Shown here one piece after another: positions 36,710 through 43,496 of a stretch of DNA of 52,332 bases; within the stretch, counting starts at the first letter, position 1, and every line of letters starts with the position of its first letter. The stretch is from Bacteroidales bacterium. GTDB taxonomy: Bacteria; Bacteroidota; Bacteroidia; Bacteroidales; WCHB1-69. Made by a program: the position numbers and the translations under genes. The stretch is taken from assembly GCA_016285145.1 (NCBI GenBank), contig JAEEQE010000018.1, positions 1 to 52,332 on the forward strand, given 5' to 3'. The notes beneath the pieces were generated by a model. The model searched no databases and was not told where the DNA came from. It was given only the letters and a program-made list of their open reading frames with translations.

Positions 36710-36879
36710 CTAACCCCTTTTCCCTGCCTCTTCCTTGCGGATTTTGTTGAGTGCGGCCACCGCCTCCGCCCACTGGGTGTCGGTCAGCGTGTCCGGGTCG
36801 ATGTGGTAGTGGTAGCGCAGCTGCCAGTCCACCATCGCAAGTCCGTCGCGCTTCACCCTGTCACGGGCGGTCTTTAGAG
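36710..36879 (-). CDS. -1 frame extension of the tail assembly chaperone (T part of G-T)
   Basis: Reading the -1 frame after the A-AAA-AAG heptamer gives LKTARDRVKRDGLAMVDWQL then RYHYHIDPDTLTDTQWAEAV up to a TAG at 36,712-36,710, about 55 residues. The fusion product would correspond to gpGT of lambda. The long form helps assemble tape measure and tube subunits and is not in the virion. The segment has no good start of its own except an internal ATG (MVDWQL). The tape measure gene follows after the small plus-strand cargo gene. Confidence 0.75.
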
Positions 36880-37185
36880 CTTTTTTAACTCGGCCTCCTT
36901 GACAGTCACCAGTTCGGCCAGCTTCGCGCTCACCCCGAAGAATTTCTCATCGTCGGTCTTCACGCTCTCGTCGCCGCCAAGCCAGCAGTTCTCAAGCAGC
37001 ACCTCGTTGGCCCGCACCGGGTCGCTGCCGCCCACCGACGCCACCATCTTTAGCGTAGTGCGGTCGGGTTTCTTCAGGTAGCACGCGGAACCATCGACAG
37101 TCACCTGATAGATGTCCCCGTGTTCGCGTTTCCAGACGGCAATTTCGGCCGCCGTCGCCAAGCCTTTCAATTCGGTTTTTGCCAT
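36874..37185 (-). CDS. Tail assembly chaperone, short form (G-like)
   Basis: A 103-residue protein (MAKTELKGLATAAEIAVWKREHG ... AELVTVKEAELKKL) located between the tail tube and tape measure genes, the canonical place of lambda G / Mu gp41. The middle contains CYLKKPDRTTLKMVASVGGSDPVRANEVLLENCWLGGDE, a pattern common in tail chaperones of this group. The gene ends with a slippery A-AAA-AAG two codons before its stop, which yields a longer protein from a fraction of ribosomes. Confidence 0.82.
   Translation of the reverse strand: MAKTELKGLATAAEIAVWKREHGDIYQVTVDGSACYLKKPDRTTLKMVASVGGSDPVRANEVLLENCWLGGDESVKTDDEKFFGVSAKLAELVTVKEAELKKL
36880..36886 (-). promoter_or_regulatory. Programmed -1 frameshift heptamer A-AAA-AAG
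   Basis: Zero-frame codons are TTA-AAA-AAG-CTC-TAA, so the heptamer sits in the correct register, as in E. coli dnaX. A modest stem (CGCCC/GGGTG with a 6-nt loop) lies downstream, after the stop. Confidence 0.78.
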
Positions 37186-37210
37186 AATCGTTTCGGTTTT
37201 TGGAAATTAT

Positions 37211-37238
37211 GTAGAGACGTTGCGCGCAACGTCTCTAC
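37211..37238. repeat. Perfect 28-bp palindrome (REP-like)
   Basis: GTAGAGACGTTGCG followed directly by its reverse complement, between the chaperone and tube genes (60-bp gap). The TAGAGACG...CGTCTCTA form matches REP-type palindromes common in some Bacteroidetes and cyanobacterial genomes. It could also attenuate transcription or protect the upstream message. Confidence 0.9.
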
Positions 37239-37245
37239 GATAGGG

Positions 37246-37680
37246 TTAATTGTATCGGATGTCGCTCACAAGCAGTTCGTATTCGTTGTAGTCGCTGGTG
37301 TCACCCTCGTTCAGCTCGCCGCCGTCGTTGGTGAACTCAGCGCCGAGGATGCGGTGCGTGACCTTCTTCTGGCCGTTCACAGGGAGGTACTGCACAATGA
37401 TGTTGAAGGGCGCGAGGTCGGCCAGTCTTCCGGTAGGGGAGGCGGCGCGCATGGCCTCAACCTCCTCGCGGAGGAGTCCGATGGTGCAGCTGTTCTCAAT
37501 CTTGCCGTAGCCTTTGCCCACAGGGTTCTGCCCGGCACCGTAAATGGCCTCCTTGGTTTGCTTGCTGTTGTAGTTGATTTTGTTGACACCCGTTACCGGC
37601 GTGCCGCCCATAATCACCTGCACCGAGCTCCAGGAGTGGACCACTCCGTTAATCATCGAATTATATCTGATTCCGTTCAT
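37246..37680 (-). CDS. Tail tube protein
   Basis: A 144-residue protein directly downstream of the sheath gene, the usual tube position (Mu gp40). Segments such as SWSSVQVIMGGTPVTGVNKINYNSKQTKEAIYGAGQNPVGKGYG and NDGGELNEGDTSDYNEYELLVSDIRYN fit the DUF2597/tube-like beta-sandwich found in Bacteroidetes Mu-like phages. It should form hexameric rings stacked inside the sheath. Confidence 0.8.
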   Translation of the reverse strand: MNGIRYNSMINGVVHSWSSVQVIMGGTPVTGVNKINYNSKQTKEAIYGAGQNPVGKGYGKIENSCTIGLLREEVEAMRAASPTGRLADLAPFNIIVQYLPVNGQKKVTHRILGAEFTNDGGELNEGDTSDYNEYELLVSDIRYN

Positions 37681-37703
37681 ATTTATTGGATTTTAGGTTT
37701 TGA

Positions 37704-38957
37704 TTACAGAGAGGTGGTGTAGCCGATTTTCACCGTCACCTTGCGCATCACGCCCACGGGGACCTTCTTGATCACAACCTCCAGGTCGGCGTTGGCCAGC
37801 ACGTTCTGCTCCGGGTCAATCTCCACCTTGTAGCCGCTGATCTCACCGGCCTTCTCCATCTCCTCCAACGCCTCGCCGGCGGTGGTTTCGAGGAACGACA
37901 CCGTGCCGCTCTCCAGATGGCCGCTGCTCGGATCCACCCGCAGGGGTGAGTTCAGCCAAGGCAGCAGTTTGCTGCGGATGCCACGGCACGCCTTGTCGAT
38001 GGTGCGCACGTTCTCAATGTAGGCATAGTCAGAAGAATCGACATCCAGCGTGTGGCTGTCGTTGAAGTAGTTGTCCGCATCGCCCGCGTGAATCACCGGG
38101 AAGATGTAGCGGTTGCCGTTCAACACCTCCAGGTCGGAGGTGGAGACGTTGCGGATCAGGTTTCCAATGAACAAGGCGGGGGCTTTCAGTCCGAGCGGGA
38201 ACTGGCCCACCCAGGCGATGCTCTCATGCACCTTGGCCTTGCTGACGGCACCGATGCAGAGACCGATACAGCCATAATAGGCATAGTCGCCCAAAGCATC
38301 AACGAGGTCGGCGTCCATGTCGCAGCCGATTAGCAGCGAGACATTGCCCTGGCCGTCCGCAGCCAAGCTGGTGTTGGTTTTCAAACTGGCGAGGGTTACA
38401 TTATCCGAGCTGTAGGTCAATACCACGCTCAGTGGACGGTGTTCCTCTTCCAACGCCTTGCACTGCGTCTTCACGTCGGCCACTGTCAGCAGTGTGGAGT
38501 TGAACACGCCGACCTGCCGGATGTTACCACCTGCGTAGGTCTGCAGCGTGGCAATGTCAACGGCGGCAACAATTGTGCTGTCTGCCTTGACCATCACATA
38601 TAGCACGCCCTCCGGGTTCATGCGGAAGAACTCCGTGATGTGGTAGTGCAGCACGTTCTTGGCTTTCTCAATGGGTTGGAGGGCACCATTGCTGCCGGAA
38701 CCATCGCCGGGTTTGGTGAACACGATGCCCGCGTCCTCCAGTTGCTCCGGATAGGTAAACTTTCGGGCGAAGGCCGTGACCGCGTTCTGATCGTCAACCG
38801 CTGCGGTATCAAAGCCTTTCAGGTTGCCCGCAGCATCGCCGAACGTGAAGCCCATGCCGGCGAAAATCAGACCACTGATTACGTCATCAGAGCCTGTATA
38901 TCTACCAAGGCCGCCGTTGGTTTTCTGGAATGTAATGTCGTTCAAAGGTTTGCTCAT
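37704..38957 (-). CDS. Contractile tail sheath protein (DUF2586-like)
   Basis: A 417-residue protein. The start MSKPLNDITFQKTNGGLGR and the segments EFFRMNPEGVLYVMV, IRQVGVFNSTLLTVADVKTQCKALEEEHRPLSVVLTY, LIGCDMDADLVDALGDYAYYGCIGLCIGAVSKAKVHESIAWVG, and the C-terminal ...LEVVIKKVPVGVMRKVTVKIGYTTSL are the sheath pattern. Mu gpL (gp39) is the counterpart. The C-terminal beta-strand provides handshake contacts between subunits in the family. Its ATG overlaps the stop of the small upstream gene (ATGA). Confidence 0.88.
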   Translation of the reverse strand: MSKPLNDITFQKTNGGLGRYTGSDDVISGLIFAGMGFTFGDAAGNLKGFDTAAVDDQNAVTAFARKFTYPEQLEDAGIVFTKPGDGSGSNGALQPIEKAKNVLHYHITEFFRMNPEGVLYVMVKADSTIVAAVDIATLQTYAGGNIRQVGVFNSTLLTVADVKTQCKALEEEHRPLSVVLTYSSDNVTLASLKTNTSLAADGQGNVSLLIGCDMDADLVDALGDYAYYGCIGLCIGAVSKAKVHESIAWVGQFPLGLKAPALFIGNLIRNVSTSDLEVLNGNRYIFPVIHAGDADNYFNDSHTLDVDSSDYAYIENVRTIDKACRGIRSKLLPWLNSPLRVDPSSGHLESGTVSFLETTAGEALEEMEKAGEISGYKVEIDPEQNVLANADLEVVIKKVPVGVMRKVTVKIGYTTSL

Positions 38958-39118
38958 AACTGTTGTTTTTTGATTTGTTTTTCGTGCATCCGGGCAAAAT
39001 AGGCGTCCGTGAAATACTGCCCGTCAGAGCAGAACCACTTTCCGTCCTTCAACACCGGGTAGGTCGCGCCTCCCGCAGTCGTCTTTGCCGGTTTGCTGTT
39101 TTTGTTGTCCAATGCCAT
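38954..39118 (-). CDS. 54-residue protein coupled to the sheath gene
   Basis: A short gene (MALDNKNSKPAKTTAGG ... YPVLKDGKWFCSDGQYFTDA ... HEKQIKKQQL) whose TGA stop overlaps the sheath ATG. The segment KWFCSDGQYFTDAYF looks like a compact folded motif. Mu has gp38 as a small gene just upstream of sheath, so it is probably that counterpart. Function unknown. Good operon spacing (5 bp to the upstream gene) makes it real despite its size. Confidence 0.7.
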   Translation of the reverse strand: MALDNKNSKPAKTTAGGATYPVLKDGKWFCSDGQYFTDAYFARMHEKQIKKQQL

Positions 39119-39123
39119 AATTC

Positions 39124-39426
39124 TCATTTTTTGATTCGCATATTCACGCTATCGACCTCGAGGATGTAGCGCCGCTCCTGCGGCATGGCGATGTAGCCCT
39201 TGTTGTAGCGTCCGTAGATGGTGTTCCTGGATTTGTCGGTTACATACAGCTTCACGTCCAACAGCGGCTGGTCGCGCCTCAGGAGGCTGTCTATCACCGC
39301 CGACTGCTCTTTCACCTGTCTGGCAAGTGACCGCCGGTGGTTCCCCTCGAGGGCCGCCGCCGTGGTGGCCACCGCCACCGCCGCCGCCAGCACAACCCAT
39401 ACTATCCAAATCCACTTTTTAAGCAT
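39124..39426 (-). CDS. Small membrane protein in the lysis region, spanin-like
   Basis: A 100-residue protein with an N-terminal transmembrane helix (residues ~4-26, KWIWIVWVVLAAAVAVATTAAAL), a short coiled segment (HRRSLARQVKEQSAVIDSLLRR) and a C-terminal beta-like part (LLDVKLYVTDKSRNTIYGRYNKGY). An inner-membrane anchor followed by a periplasmic helix resembles an i-spanin, but the C-terminal half is not typical. Position: two genes downstream of the endolysin. Confidence 0.65.
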   Translation of the reverse strand: MLKKWIWIVWVVLAAAVAVATTAAALEGNHRRSLARQVKEQSAVIDSLLRRDQPLLDVKLYVTDKSRNTIYGRYNKGYIAMPQERRYILEVDSVNMRIKK

Positions 39427-39440
39427 CGTTTAATCAGGTT

Positions 39441-39791
39441 TTAATATTCGATTCCTGCCGCATCCATCAGTTTTTCGTAGCGGGCGATAGTCTTCTCCAA
39501 GCGGTTCACGCTCTTCACCTTCATCTCCATCGAGGACACCTGTTCCTTCAGTTCCTCGATGTGCGCGTTCTGCTGCTTCACCTGTTCCGACAGCGACTCG
39601 ATCTTTGCCGCGTCGGAGGCTCTCTGCTCCAACAGGCGGTCGATCTGCTCCTGCAGCGAATCCACGATCTTCTTCCAGGTCTCCACAGCCGCGTCGATGG
39701 TGTCGATGTTCTGGCGTTTCCGGCCGAAGAACCAGCCGAAGAACGCACCCAGGAACGTGCCTCCCAACGAAGTGACAATCATCTCCCACAT
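39441..39791 (-). CDS. Membrane-anchored coiled-coil protein in the lysis region
   Basis: A 116-residue protein. Residues ~4-22 (MIVTSLGGTFLGAFFGWFFG) form a transmembrane helix with a GxxxG-like pattern. From ~32 to 110 it is a continuous coiled coil (AAVETWKKIVDSLQEQIDRLLEQ ... IEELKEQVSSMEMKVKSVNRLEKTIARYEKLM). It follows the endolysin gene by 12 bp, so a holin or spanin role is plausible; the long cytosolic or periplasmic coil favours a spanin. Overlapping ORFs in other frames are shadows. Confidence 0.7.
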   Translation of the reverse strand: MWEMIVTSLGGTFLGAFFGWFFGRKRQNIDTIDAAVETWKKIVDSLQEQIDRLLEQRASDAAKIESLSEQVKQQNAHIEELKEQVSSMEMKVKSVNRLEKTIARYEKLMDAAGIEY

Positions 39792-39803
39792 AACTACTAA
39801 CTG

Positions 39804-40217
39804 CTAATTTCTAATTTTGAACTGCATCCGGAACCCTGCCTCCACGTCGGCCATGTTGGCCGGGATGCCGTTCTCGCAGTGGCTCATGGCGGCCACTATC
39901 TTGCGGTAGTCGCCGCCGGATTCCGCCGTGAGCACCTTGTTGCGTCCCACGCCACTGCGTTGCACCACGTGGGCGATGTAGCCCTCGGTGTTGTTCTCTG
40001 TGGGAGGCGCCCACGCGCGGATAATCTTCTCCACCGTGTTGCGCCCGTGGGCCAGGTAGGTGGCCAGAGTCACGAACGCGGCGCGGTAGCCGTAAGCCAT
40101 GCTGCTGAACTGCTTGAACGCCCCGTCACGGCTCGGGACCACTTCGCCCTGGAAGCGGTCCCGGCTGTGCCGGATGTTCAGCGGGTTGTTATTCCTTAAT
40201 CCTCTCGGTGTAGGCAT
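39804..40217 (-). CDS. Endolysin, structural-protein-P5/lysozyme-like
   Basis: A 137-residue protein opening PTPRGLRNNNPLNIRHSRDRFQGEV. The RGxRNNNPxNIR motif marks the small peptidoglycan-degrading enzymes of the P5/virion transglycosylase type found in many Bacteroidetes phages. AFKQFSSMAYGYRAAFVTLATYL and NNTEGYIAHVVQRSGVG are further family segments. No signal peptide, so export needs a holin. It lies between capsid and tail genes, with two membrane proteins downstream that could complete the lysis set. Confidence 0.82.
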   Translation of the reverse strand: MPTPRGLRNNNPLNIRHSRDRFQGEVVPSRDGAFKQFSSMAYGYRAAFVTLATYLAHGRNTVEKIIRAWAPPTENNTEGYIAHVVQRSGVGRNKVLTAESGGDYRKIVAAMSHCENGIPANMADVEAGFRMQFKIRN

Positions 40218-40239
40218 GAATATGCTTGTTTAACTGTTG

Positions 40240-41361
40240 TTAGCTTGCGTGGTATTCCTGGATTAATCCCAACACACCCTTGCCGTCACCTCTTCTGGCA
40301 CGGCCGCCCAGGCGCTGCAGGAAGCTGTAAATGTCTCCGTAATAGGTGGGATCGCCTTCGTTGGCGAACATCTGGGTGGAACCCATTGCACGGGCCACAC
40401 AGCTGGGATGCCAGAACAGGCCGTAGCAGCAGTCGGTCGTACCCTCATTCTTATCGCCGTGCTCAATGGCCTCGTAGTCCTCCACGGTATAGGTGAGATC
40501 GTTGCCGGTCCATCTGAAGTACTTGTTGCCGGTTACAGCGGTCAGTGTGGAGTTGGAAGCGAGCAGGGTGGTGGCGCGTTGTTCGATGGTGAAGCCTTCG
40601 AGCTTGCGCAGCTCGCCGGTCACATTGTCGTAGATCGCACTAAGGTTCTCGTTCTGCGAGTTGCGGATGTCGGAGCAGAGCTGCTCATACATCTCGGTAT
40701 TCAGAATCACATATCTGTTTTCCTTGGGAATGCCCCACTTATTGAAGATAACCTTGGCCTTGGCGAAATCCTGCACCGTCACACCGGTTCTCAAATTGGA
40801 GCCGTGGATGGTGTTGTTGGCGCTCTTGGTGCCGGTGGCCTTGATGAAGAAGGTCGGACGCCAATTGTAGAGCATAGATTCGGCAGTCAGCTGATGCAGG
40901 TATGTCATATCCTCGGTCATGCAGCTGTCCATCTTGTCATAGCTCAACTCCACCTTGTCGGCATACGGGATAAAGCGCGGGTCGGTGGTGAACTCGTCCA
41001 AAGCGTAAGTGACGTCCACGTCCTTTCTGCGCGTGATGGTGGCCGGAAGCGAGGTTCTGTTGCGTTTCACACCGCTGGGCGAACCCGCCTGCGGGATATG
41101 CACCACCGTTCCCCCGATCACATACTGCGACTCATCGACGGAGTGCAGGAGGAATTCGTTGGTCTTGAAAAGGTTCCCGATGATATAGTCAGTCCAGATT
41201 TCCGGAGTGACGGCCATTCCCAGGGAACCGGCGGGAACATGCACCAGGTTGGCGGCCACGAAGGTGGCTGCGCCGATAGCGGGAGCGGTGGCCGCCCCCA
41301 CAACACATGACACCATAAGCGCCATGCACAAACTCATAATGAATCTCAATCCTTTTTTCAT
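40240..41361 (-). CDS. Major capsid protein, with an apparent N-terminal leader
   Basis: A 373-residue protein between a decoration protein and the lysis genes; it fits the Mu gpT-type capsid by position, and no other candidate exists. Internal segments: TPEIWTDYIIGNLFKTNEFLLHSVDES, RKDVDVTYALDEFTTDPRFIPYADKVELSYDKMDS, ENRYVILNTEMYEQLCSDIRNS, and WHPSCVARAMGSTQMFANEGDPTYYGDIYSFLQRLGGRARR. These follow HK97-fold capsid logic. Oddly, residues 1-30 read as a signal peptide (basic start, RFIMSLCMALMVSCVVGAATA). No downstream in-frame ATG removes this leader without cutting into the body. The prohead protease could remove it during maturation. Confidence 0.82.
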   Translation of the reverse strand: MKKGLRFIMSLCMALMVSCVVGAATAPAIGAATFVAANLVHVPAGSLGMAVTPEIWTDYIIGNLFKTNEFLLHSVDESQYVIGGTVVHIPQAGSPSGVKRNRTSLPATITRRKDVDVTYALDEFTTDPRFIPYADKVELSYDKMDSCMTEDMTYLHQLTAESMLYNWRPTFFIKATGTKSANNTIHGSNLRTGVTVQDFAKAKVIFNKWGIPKENRYVILNTEMYEQLCSDIRNSQNENLSAIYDNVTGELRKLEGFTIEQRATTLLASNSTLTAVTGNKYFRWTGNDLTYTVEDYEAIEHGDKNEGTTDCCYGLFWHPSCVARAMGSTQMFANEGDPTYYGDIYSFLQRLGGRARRGDGKGVLGLIQEYHAS

Positions 41362-41379
41362 TTCTTTCGGTTTTGGTTG

Positions 41380-41772
41380 TTAACTGATAGCAATCCATGC
41401 GGAACCTGTCCACATATACTGTTTCGCCTTGGCGGTGTTGGCGGTGCCGCTGATGGTGTCCACCGTGGTGGTGGCATCCCGCTTCACGGTAACGGCGCGG
41501 GCGGTACCGTCGCTGGCAGCCTTCACCACTACCTTTGCACCGATATTCAGGCTGGCGCTGGGGGTGAGTGTCAGGGTGGCCGCCGCCTCAAGCGTGCCAA
41601 GATCGACAATGGTGGTGTCGCGCTCCACTTTCACCTCTGCGGCGTTGGAGCTGAGGGTAGGTTCCACAAACTCTGCGGTGGGGAATACTACCTCCACCTT
41701 CTTGTCGGCGTCCTTCTCAATGTTGGGCGCCACAAAGTTGTAACTTGCGTTGGTCTCTTTTCTGAAGTACAT
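41380..41772 (-). CDS. Head decoration/stabilisation protein
   Basis: A 130-residue, Ala/Thr/Val-rich beta protein (MYFRKETNASYNFVAPNIEKD ... VDLGTLEAAATLTLTPSASLNIGAKVVVKAASDGTARAVTVKRD). It lies between the protease and capsid genes, where lambda D-like decoration proteins are usually encoded. The ATG at 41,772 is chosen because the earlier one (41,796) would overlap the protease stop. No family motif is diagnostic. Confidence 0.65.
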   Translation of the reverse strand: MYFRKETNASYNFVAPNIEKDADKKVEVVFPTAEFVEPTLSSNAAEVKVERDTTIVDLGTLEAAATLTLTPSASLNIGAKVVVKAASDGTARAVTVKRDATTTVDTISGTANTAKAKQYMWTGSAWIAIS

Positions 41773-41777
41773 AGCGT

Positions 41778-42890
41778 TTAGTTTTGGGGGTCGCATCCGA
41801 ATTTTGCCTTGTAAAGCTCGGCGTAGCGGCCCGGGTTGTTCTTTTTGAGGTTTTCCAACTTGCCGGAGCGGTGGAACTTGTCCCAGTCCCAGCCGTCCTC
41901 CTCTTTGGGGGTCTTGCCTGTCTCCAGGCTGTCCTTCACGCGCGTCACCGGCTTCATCCTGTTCAGGATCTTCTCGGTGTTCTCGTAGTCCTGCTCGGCC
42001 AGGCGGGTGTAGGCCTCGCGGTCGTCCTCGCCGATGCGTTTGTCGGCAACGGCGGCGTCGATGAGATTCTTCACCTTGCCGCGCTCAAACTCCTGAAGGC
42101 GGTTCTCCAGGTTGGAAACCTTCTCCATTTCGGCTTGCAGCTGCTGGCGGAGGGTGGCTCTCTCATTCACCACACCGCGCACACTCTCCAGCATTTCGGC
42201 CTCCGTGGAGGTCTCGCTGATGTTCAGTGCGGCGGCAAATGCTTTTTCATCCATCTTTTGCTGTTTTAAGTTAATAATTTGGTTATTGTAGTAATTGAAG
42301 GCGCTGCGGGCATCCGTAACGGTCTCCAACTCCTTTATATTCATATTGGTGTTCACAATCTCGTCGCATAGTCCGGCCTGCACTGCCTCCTCTGCGCTCA
42401 GCCAGTGGTCCACGCCGTCGAAATAGAGATTGCGGATATCTTCGGCACTCTTACAAGTGCGGAGAGCTATCATCTCGATGAGCGTCTTTTCGAAGCTGTC
42501 CATCATATCGGCGGCAGCACGGGTTTCGTCGCTGTTGCCGTACACGTAGCCGCTCACGCGGTGGTACATGAACTTGGCGTGGCGGGCGGCCTTCACCCGG
42601 TGTTTCGGGTTGGTGATCAGCACAGCCATCATCGAGGCCGCGATGCCGTCCACCACCCAGGTGATGTCCACGTCCGTGCGGTCCAGGTAGTTGAACAGGG
42701 CACTGCCCTGGGCTACCTCCCCGCCGTCGCTGTTTACATAGAACGTGAACGAGCGCACACCCTCCTTCCGTTTCGCCTCGATGGCGGCAATCAGCTCGTT
42801 GGTGTCGATGTCCAATCCCCGTCCGATGATGCCGTAAAGATACATCTCGTAACCCTCATTCTTTTTTGCTGTTTTGCTCTGCTTTGCCAT
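41778..42890 (-). CDS. ClpP-type prohead protease fused to a scaffold domain
   Basis: A 370-residue protein. Residues ~15-185 form a ClpP/crotonase-type serine protease: SFTFYVNSDGGEVAQGSALFNYL, the nucleophile in VDGIAASMMAVLI, the His in KFMYHRVSG, and the Asp region DGVDHWLSAEEAVQAGLCDEI. Residues ~210-370 are a helical scaffold (AEMLESVRGVVNERATLRQQLQAEMEKVSNLENRLQEFER ... NPGRYAELYKAKFGCDPQN). An in-frame ATG at 42,254 (MDEKAFAAALNIS) begins the scaffold and could give a separate scaffold protein, as Mu gpZ and lambda Nu3 are made. It is the first gene of the leftward late operon. Confidence 0.88.
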   Translation of the reverse strand: MAKQSKTAKKNEGYEMYLYGIIGRGLDIDTNELIAAIEAKRKEGVRSFTFYVNSDGGEVAQGSALFNYLDRTDVDITWVVDGIAASMMAVLITNPKHRVKAARHAKFMYHRVSGYVYGNSDETRAAADMMDSFEKTLIEMIALRTCKSAEDIRNLYFDGVDHWLSAEEAVQAGLCDEIVNTNMNIKELETVTDARSAFNYYNNQIINLKQQKMDEKAFAAALNISETSTEAEMLESVRGVVNERATLRQQLQAEMEKVSNLENRLQEFERGKVKNLIDAAVADKRIGEDDREAYTRLAEQDYENTEKILNRMKPVTRVKDSLETGKTPKEEDGWDWDKFHRSGKLENLKKNNPGRYAELYKAKFGCDPQN

Positions 42891-43045
42891 TCCTTATTTT
42901 CAAAATCAGCGGCAAAAATACAGTCCTCCCGCGACATATTTTTATTTTGTATCTATCAATAATATAGCCATATACGCCTTAGCGACATTCACAACTTCCA
43001 TTGTGTTTACACGCTATTTTTGCCGTGAATTTTTAAGATGGATTT
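42891..43045. promoter_or_regulatory. Divergent late promoter region
   Basis: For the leftward operon, TATTTTTG on the minus strand lies at 42,920-42,913, 23 nt from the protease ATG. For the rightward operon, TATTTTTG lies at 43,015-43,022, 24 nt before the terminase ATG. Neither has a perfect TTTG -33 box, which might reflect dependence on a phage activator. The ~90 bp between them are AT-rich and contain no gene. Confidence 0.65.
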
Positions 43046-43495
43046 ATGGCAGAACTGACAAGAGAACAGAAAAAAGACTACGCCCGCCAGTTATACTTGA
43101 ACGATTCAAGTATAACCCAAGCCGAGATTGCAGAGCGGGTGGGAGTAAGCAAAGTGACGATATGCAAATGGGTGAAAGATGGCAAGTGGGAAGAGCTGCA
43201 GACCTCGCTGCTGGTAGGCAAGGATGTGCAGCTCGCACGGCTCTACGGGCAGCTCAAGCGCCTCAACGACGCTATCGAGGGACGCGGGGAGGGTGAGAAC
43301 TTCGCCGGATCCAAAGATGCTGATGCCATACTCAAGATCACCACTGCCATCAAGAACCTGGAAACCGAAACCAACATTGCCGAGAAGATGGCCACCGGCA
43401 AGGAGTTCCTCTCCTTCGTGCGCAAGACCTCCGGGTTCGACACCAGCAAGGAGGTCGCCCGCCTATTCAACGCCTACATCAAATCCTGTCTCTGA
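43046..43495 (+). CDS. Small terminase-like protein with helix-turn-helix (DUF1804/gp27-like)
   Basis: A 149-residue protein. Residues ~8-45 (QKKDYARQLYLNDSSITQAEIAERVGVSKVTICKWVKDGKWEEL) are a clear helix-turn-helix of the type found in small terminases, used to recognise packaging DNA. The remainder is helical and ends TSGFDTSKEVARLFNAYIKSCL. Mu gp27 occupies the same place before the large terminase. First gene of the rightward late operon; its stop is 1 bp before the terminase start. Confidence 0.82.
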   Translation: MAELTREQKKDYARQLYLNDSSITQAEIAERVGVSKVTICKWVKDGKWEELQTSLLVGKDVQLARLYGQLKRLNDAIEGRGEGENFAGSKDADAILKITTAIKNLETETNIAEKMATGKEFLSFVRKTSGFDTSKEVARLFNAYIKSCL

Positions 43496-43496
43496 T

